A stretch of DNA of 64,000 bases from Paracentrotus lividus (lineage: Eukaryota > Echinodermata > Echinoidea > Camarodonta > Echinidae), in the NCBI GenBank assembly GCA_940671915.1, contig CALNVZ010001857.1:292020-356019 (forward strand), read 5' to 3'. Positions 58,088 to 64,000 of the stretch are shown here, piece after piece. Position numbers and translations under genes: made by a program. The notes beneath the pieces are model-generated. The model had not been told where the DNA came from and ran no database searches. It was given only the letters and a program-made list of their open reading frames with translations. How positions within the stretch are numbered: the first letter of the stretch is position 1; every line of letters starts with the position of its first letter.

Positions 58088-59104
58088 TTATCGTCTGTCC
58101 AAGGAAAATGGCTGTGCAAGCTGCTGTCTGTACCTCTCATCTTGATCAAGCTGTTGTTGGTCTGGATGCCAAAGACTACACAGAATCCTTTCCGTTGCTA
58201 ATGAAGATACAGTATGAGATGCTAGTAGCCTCCCATTAACCAGCACAGCATCCAGTAAATCCTCTAGGGTCAGTGTCTTATGCATTGGAGCCTTGCCACC
58301 CGTAGCTAGTCTATAAACAGCCTTCTGTTCCACTTCATCTACACCTAACTTACTGACAACATTGGAGGCTGGGGAATCTGTTGATGATTGCGTGTCAACT
58401 TTAGTCTCTCTGTCCTTAGCTTGTGGGGTTGTTTCATTGAAGTATTGTCCATGCGCATGCTTGAAGCATCCGTCACGAACCTCATACGCGGACTGCCTCG
58501 ATAGCATGGCACTGATGAGGTTTTTGAGGGTGTGTTGAACAGCGTGTAAAATGACGGGGACAGTGGAATCTGTAACCCCTTCCAAACCCCACTCCCAAGT
58601 TGTCACAAAGACTCTCCCATGAAGCATTTCAGCGTCTGGTAAACAAGCTGCTTTGGTACAGAACTCTACTTTATCATTCGCTACAGGCTTGGACACTTCA
58701 ATTGGCAGGTATTGCATGGGATCACTGGGCATGAATCGGTTCTCGAAAGTGGCTCGCACAACCGCTTTCTTCTTCTTTGTGCTCTTGACCTTCTTCACTA
58801 CCTTGCTTGGTGCAGGAGTTGTTGGTGGGGTAACAACGGTAATGTTTCCTTTGGATACGTTGGAATCATGGATGAAGTTGGCAGTCTGACACTTGGTGAA
58901 GATTGCTACCATGAACTCATTATGCAAATGGACATTCCTCTCTGTTAATAAGCGTAGAGCTTCGTTGTCGAAATCATCCTTGTCCACCTTCTGGCGATAC
59001 CATTGTTTCATTATCGACCAATAACTAGACACATTTTCCCCAAGAGCTTCCTCTAGATTTGCCCTTGCTTGCTTCAGCTCAGCGTTCACGGCATTCATCG
59101 CCAT
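58088..59104 (-). CDS. TADA1: TADA1 transcriptional adapter 1 (SAGA subunit)
   Basis: TADA1 (STAF42/Hfi1 family) is a core subunit of the SAGA/STAGA histone-acetyltransferase coactivator in the nucleus. One uninterrupted exon shows the family N-terminus (NLEEALGENVSSYWSIMKQW, then VHLHNEFMVAI), a central basic KKVKSTKKKK linker, RFMPSDPMQYLP, the LHGRVFVTTWEWGLEGVT core, SAYEVRDGCFKHAHGQYF, and the C-terminal HTVSSLATERILCSLWHP followed by DQQQLDQDERYRQQLAQ. Length is about 338 residues, against 335 in human. I start at the ATG ending at 59104 because AAAATGG is a good initiation context and gives the family's N-terminal spacing; an ATG five codons upstream (59119) is in frame but in poor context. 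A TTATTTTAG acceptor at 59140-59141 suggests a 5'UTR intron. It is convergent with RABGGTA. Confidence 0.95.
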   Translation of the reverse strand: MAMNAVNAELKQARANLEEALGENVSSYWSIMKQWYRQKVDKDDFDNEALRLLTERNVHLHNEFMVAIFTKCQTANFIHDSNVSKGNITVVTPPTTPAPSKVVKKVKSTKKKKAVVRATFENRFMPSDPMQYLPIEVSKPVANDKVEFCTKAACLPDAEMLHGRVFVTTWEWGLEGVTDSTVPVILHAVQHTLKNLISAMLSRQSAYEVRDGCFKHAHGQYFNETTPQAKDRETKVDTQSSTDSPASNVVSKLGVDEVEQKAVYRLATGGKAPMHKTLTLEDLLDAVLVNGRLLASHTVSSLATERILCSLWHPDQQQLDQDERYRQQLAQPFSLDRR

Positions 59105-59141
59105 TTTGGATCTTGTCACATCCGGTCCCTATTTGGAGGCT

Positions 59142-61077
59142 AAAATAAGAAATGGAAAGAGTATTTAGAAATAAAATATTTCATAAATATCACGTCACTC
59201 AATTTACTGTACATCACAATGATGTGAACTTGTATTGAATTCAACTTCCACACCAAGACATTTGGCCTCCTATAAAAGGCAAGAATAGGACAGTTAAAAC
59301 CTTTAAAAATAACACCCTTCTTCCATCTACTTTTGTTTGGTACAGCTCCTATTTAAATTTCCATTTCTATTGTACACAGCATAATTTGCGAACCCATGCG
59401 AGTGCCATAGACGCTAACCAGGCATAAGGCCTCACTCTATCCCTCATGAGGTCAATCATATCAAATACGTCGAGAATAAGAAAAACTGGAGACAAGACTA
59501 GGGTCTTCTGTCTGATTTCAATTTTCATTCACAATTCTTCTTCAAGTAGGCCCTTAACAAGTATGGTAGTGTGACCATAATTCGCACCTGACATTAGTTC
59601 ACGCACGCTGGATATTTCAAAAAGTGATCAATATCATGAAAATCTGATAGCACCATCAGAAAGAGGGACACAAAATTGCTAAAGAACCAAACTTTTGTCA
59701 AGGTACGGTGTATCGAATTGTGAAATTATTTACCAAACATCGGAAAATTGCGTGTCCGTTCCGACAAGGGTCTGGAAATCATTATTTTCCGAGTTAATGT
59801 CATCAAAATTGTGAGATGATATTAATATCATCTAATTCTATGAAATTTTGATTTACATTTACTGTAATTCCCTTTCCTTAGACTATTTGTCAAACGCCCA
59901 TGCTTCTTCTTCTTCTTCTTCTTCCTCCGTTTGCTTCGGAGATCAGCAGTGCTCCTGCAAGTCTGTATGTGAGTGGTCAGACTGTCTCTTGCGGGAAATA
60001 AGGTCTCACTGTTTTTCTTACTTTTTCAGCAGAATGCGCGATCGTTTGATCGACATAGAATTTTGAAATTGCGATATCATCGAAACCATGTGACCTAGTT
60101 CACTTCTTCGTTCAGCGATTCGCAGTTTAGAATTTTATTGTTTAATTGGTAATTACAGTTTTCATTGATTTTGTGTAAAATAGTAGTATTTGTTGATTGA
60201 ATGTCCAATTTTTTAATTATTTTTGAAATTTGCGCAAACCATATCATATATGGTCACCCGGGCATCATAACATTTTATTTAAAATTGATTCACGAAAACA
60301 CAGCATCACAGTCGCATTCCCCTTGATTGAATTGTCCAGAGCCTACTTTATTACTTCATCCTTTATCACTAAAATTTTTTTAAGATTAAGGGCCTCATTT
60401 CATGACAATAAAAAATATCTAAAAGAAAAATTAACACTCAACTCCAGGCTAGCGCGGCACGTTGAATTTTTACTCCACAAATATGCACGACACTCGAATG
60501 ATCACGTTAGCATATGAAATACACTACCATTGTGCCTGCCAATGAACAATAGTCACGATAAAATTTAGACTCGTCATTTATTCTTTTGGTATTAAAGTCC
60601 TCATATTTTTATACGTTTTATTTGCAGCCACGGAGATGGACAATTGGATTCTTTGAAGTTCTGATTTATATTTCTCCTCTTTATTCTAAAATGTATTGAA
60701 AGAGTGGCTTTCCGGTGACACGTTTTGTGAAGTCGAGTCTTGCAGTTTTTCTTGCAAAATGGTCTCCATTTTGGTAATGATCAACGACTGTGCGGCCCGC
60801 TACACGCATGCGTTAGTAGTGGTGCATGCGCATATATACAATTACTCCGTGCACGTGATCGTGACGTGAAGACCCATGTGTTTTGTGATAAGCTACAACC
60901 CCAGCTCTTTTTTCCGTCTTCATTCAATGTACATGTGTGTTAAATAAACACGAGTGTGTGCGCATTTGCCAATCAGAGCAAGTACCTCCTCTTTAACAGC
61001 ACCCCAGAACTTTGGCTGTAGAAAATTACAACTTATCGATGTACCGGGCTCCCGTAACTCACACACCTCGATTCGAC
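59142..61077. other. TADA1 upstream region
   Basis: Presumably holds the TADA1 5'UTR exon and promoter. A (CTT)n run is at 59906-59930. No second gene is recognised, and the short ORFs here lack family motifs. Confidence 0.45.
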
Positions 61078-61270
61078 ACACTTACACTTGGTCAATTCAT
61101 AATTGACCTTGCACTGCCACTTGGAAGTTCATTGTACCTTACTGCAGCAGTTTTCTTCCAATGTAAAGTCAATGCATAAAAGTGTCTTGAGCAGCTCAAG
61201 CCAAGTCAAGGTGGCATATCCAGAAAAGGGTCTAAAAATCTACTTGACCTAAACAAAATTAAAAATATTT
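61078..61270. repeat. Dispersed ~185-bp repeat, copy 1
   Basis: CACTTACACTTGGTCAATTC, TGACCTTGCACTG, AAGTCAATGCATAAAAGTGT, AAGTCAAGGTGGCA, AAGGGTCTAAAAAT. Direct copy at 62186-62368. Confidence 0.85.
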
Positions 61271-61282
61271 AACGGAAGAATC

Positions 61283-61617
61283 AATTTGCAATGAGACTAT
61301 ATATAGTATAGATTATATTATATTATATTAATTAATTAATTAAAGCTGGTTTCGCTAATTATTATTGAGAAGTTTTCTCAGCAACCAAGAGGGCGACATC
61401 GACAGACAGCCATTTTCCAGTACTGACTGATGTTGCTTTGATGTAGGTCTAGATCTATGCACATACAGCTGCAAACCAACATCAGTCAGTACTGAAAAAT
61501 GGCTGTCTGTCGCCCTCTTGGTTGCTGAGGAAACTTCTCAATAATAATTAGCGAAACCAGCTTTAAACCTACCTCAAAATAATAGATAATCTAGACTCTA
61601 TAGTCTCATTGCAATTA
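61283..61617. mobile_element. 335-bp foldback element
   Basis: Arms of about 150 bp: GCAATGAGACTATA at the ends, AGCTGGTTTCGCTAATTATT, AGCAACCAAGAGGGCGACA and CAGTACTGACTGATGTTG in the stems. Loop about 61442-61465. Confidence 0.9.
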
Positions 61618-62185
61618 AACCGACCAGCCCCCGTTGCGAAGCGACGGGAACTGACGAACCAGTACACATATTTGGTGAAGGTTTGAAAATATCTATACAT
61701 GACCACAAATTTCGTGGTCAAAAATACCTTATTTGAATTCGTACTCACATTAAATTAAATCTTTGAAGTTTTTTCTCGAATTGGTGACATCTGCAAATGT
61801 TTCACATGAAGTAATCAACTAATATTGAACAAAAATACAGGAAAATTGAGTCCATCCACGTATATTTCTCCGTGCGTGCGCTGTCTTCGCCACAGAGTTA
61901 AATACGTCTTCGCACAGTTATGACGTCATAGAAAAATGGCAGCGATGGCACCAACACTATGAGAAAAACAAGGCCAACGGAAAATTCATTTTGGTAAGTC
62001 AAAAAGCTCTTATTATAATTCAGTTTTATAACGGCCGTATCTTGAAACATCATACATGCCGTTGAATTACATTTTAACATTAGTAACATCATATTTACCA
62101 GTATAATCACCTGATCGCTCATCATCGCTGAAAATTTCGCTGTAAATGAGGGTGGTGGAAGTACAACCCCGTCGCCTTCGGCAAC
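61618..62185. other. Unassigned sequence between the two 185-bp repeats
   Basis: A 103-codon minus-strand ORF at 61898-62209 has no motif I know. CCCGTTGCGAAGCGACGGG at 61629-61647 is a hairpin with a GAA loop. No gene supported. Confidence 0.45.
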
Positions 62186-62368
62186 GCACTTACACTTATG
62201 CATGGTCAATTCATAATTGACCTTGCACTGGGAAGTACCTTATTGCAGCAGTTTACTACCAATGGAAAGTCAATGCAGAAAAGTGTCTTGAGCACCTCCA
62301 GCTAAGTCAAGGTGGCAAATCAAAAAAGGGTCTAAAAATTATCCTAAACAAAATTAAAAATTTCTAAT
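62186..62368. repeat. Dispersed ~185-bp repeat, copy 2
   Basis: Same ordered words as 61078-61270 with about ten to fifteen percent differences by eye. Confidence 0.85.
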
Positions 62369-63397
62369 AATGGTCGTGTGTCACATATTGGGGTATAGTA
62401 AAAGGTATAGTAAAAATTAATTAATTAATCAATTAAAACATACATCATGCATGCACCCTCATACACAATGCATTGCAGGTACCAAATATTGCAACAAAAT
62501 ATCCATATACCTAAAAATACTGATACGAAGAGAGGAAGGAAAACGATGGCAGATTTGAAATCGTTATGAATCCCTTTCCAAAAATACCCATTTTTGTGAA
62601 GAATGACCCAGTGGTTCCCTAGATATAGGGGTTAAAGTAGGCGACCACGCCCTTTTTGCAGAAAATCTCGAAATTAGTGGACCGTTCCTGAACCCCTCAC
62701 CGCGATTGACTTGAAATTTAAAATTTGGTGTTGGGGATGACTCTTAAGAAGTACACAGTTTATGCAAATCGGGAAATGGTATTTTGGTATTTAGCATGGA
62801 AATGACCATTTAGTAGTTAATGGCATTGCATTAAAATGGTAATACCTTTTTTTAACACCCTGTACATGCAATTTATGTTGTTTTTTCCTTTTCTGTGCAT
62901 GTATGTATAGAAAAGAGTTAGTAGAAACATTTTTCTTGCAATAAAGATTGTTTAAAATAGTAAACATATGTAGAAGAAAGGTTTACGTCACTTTTCACTA
63001 CATTTGTTTCCTTTTTTGGACACCTTGTAGCGCGGTTTGGACAAAATAATCTTGTGTAGCATGTTATATTTTTTAAAGCATAGGTCTTATTAACACAGTC
63101 CAAGTTGATTCATTTCAATTGGTGCAAGGAATAAGAAATTACTGACCATCGAAATGGTGGCACTTTTAAACCATTTTTCTTGCATCACCCTGTATAAGCT
63201 TTTAAACACACCCTGTACAGGTAAAAAAGAATGTTAATCTTCTTCCTCTTACAATCTAAGCTTTCAATAATATATACTTTTATACAGGGTCTGATTCACT
63301 ATAAAGACAACTAGAGACATTGATTGTGACATGCGTATTCTCCAACTTTTTGAACACGTAACGCATTTGCCCCAACTCATGACTAGACTGGACAGGA
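62369..63397. other. Unassigned sequence
   Basis: AT-rich, with TTTTTAACACCCTGTACATG- and CACCCTGTATAAG-like phrases (62850-63220) that look like transposon ends, but no complete pair was found. Confidence 0.4.
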
Positions 63398-63531
63398 CTA
63401 GACTCTATAGATTATCTCAATTATTTTGAGGTAGGTTTAAAGATGGTTTCGCTAATATTATTGAGAAGTTTCCTCAGCAACCAAGAGGAACAGACGCCAT
63501 TTTCAGTACTGACTGATGTTGGTTTGCAGCT
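63398..63531. mobile_element. Half copy of the 61283-61617 foldback
   Basis: One arm only, from CTAGACTCTATAG through TTATTTTGAGGTAGGTTTAA to CAGTACTGACTGATGTTGG, ending TTTGCAGCT exactly where the other arm of the complete copy would begin. Confidence 0.85.
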
Positions 63532-64000
63532 AGTGCCGTGCCGATCCGATGATCGAGTCCCGATCCGATCATTTCCCCCTTTTCTTAAATCTCGTTCGAT
63601 ATTCGATCTTAACCCAAGAAAAAAAATCGAATGTATATGATCGAATGATTTATATTTATCGCGCCAGAGCATGCACACAACCGCGACGTAGCCTGCTGCA
63701 TGCCGCGCCCGTCGACATTCTAGTCAAACTTTTTTTGTTTGGTTTTATTCTTTTCAGTCCCTTTGACCAATATACATGCTGTCAGGTAGCCACAAATCGT
63801 AATATTCAACACAACAACAATCACCCACACGCTTTGAAGTTTGGAGTTCGTAAAGTAGGTCACATCCAGGCACGCTGAAGACGACATGAACATGTACATA
63901 ATACACACAACACAGCACCGACCACGTGCGTTTGTCTTAGTGTGTACATTATCTCTTGCATGACATACAAAGCTACATGTACTGCGCACTCAATATCGAG

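Overview
The window is eukaryotic and non-coding-rich. It has no operons, carries long introns with GT..AG borders, and holds nested foldback elements, LINE tails, tRNA-derived SINE heads and abundant microsatellites. The protein genes, the LINE C-termini and frequent TAGGCCTA strings fit a marine invertebrate deuterostome, most likely an echinoderm and probably a sea urchin. That assignment rests on recalled sequence style, not on a search.

Three protein-coding genes are recognisable. (1) CDT1, the replication-licensing factor, lies on the minus strand (ATG at 33768, stop at 17612-17614) in ten coding exons that join in phase to a 694-residue protein with an N-terminal PIP-degron, the geminin-binding core and the C-terminal winged helix. 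An E2F-type site and an E-box lie about 115-130 bp upstream of its ATG. (2) RABGGTA, the Rab geranylgeranyltransferase alpha subunit, lies on the plus strand (38318-52987) in twelve inferred exons. Exon 1 contributes only the ATG. Exons 2 and 7-12 are clean, but exons 3-6 (44416-46911) carry small indels and stops inside otherwise invariant motifs. (3) TADA1, a SAGA-complex subunit, lies on the minus strand (58088-59104) as one coding exon with a probable 5'UTR intron. CDT1 and RABGGTA are divergent. RABGGTA and TADA1 are convergent.

The rest is mobile DNA. 0.9-3.6 kb is a foldback element with a TA-flanked MITE nested in one arm. 6.5-9.2 kb is a TIR element filled with about 16 copies of a 19-bp GC motif containing GCGAAGC, and the same motif recurs in a second TIR element at 18.3-19.9 kb. 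9.3-13.3 kb is a run of MITEs with a tRNA-Ser-like gene. 20.4-25.5 kb has nested foldbacks and a LINE 3' end. 25.8-27.0 kb is a tandem array rich in AGGTCA. 34.2-38.8 kb is a cluster of inverted repeats with a decayed LINE copy. 39.9-43.4 kb carries a repeated GTAACGGACATGACA motif. 53.4-57.1 kb and 61.0-63.5 kb hold further MITEs.

The most interesting signals are these. Three introns in two genes have U12-type donors (GTATCCTTT) with matching branch sites. All three genes carry partial tandem duplications of an exon, and the copies differ mainly at synonymous positions. TAGGCCTA octamers appear as insertions when two LINE copies are compared. Four piggyBac-like MITEs sit in TTAA targets. Four consecutive RABGGTA exons are damaged. 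I saw no evidence of a wholly new gene system; the novelty here is in gene structure and repeat architecture.
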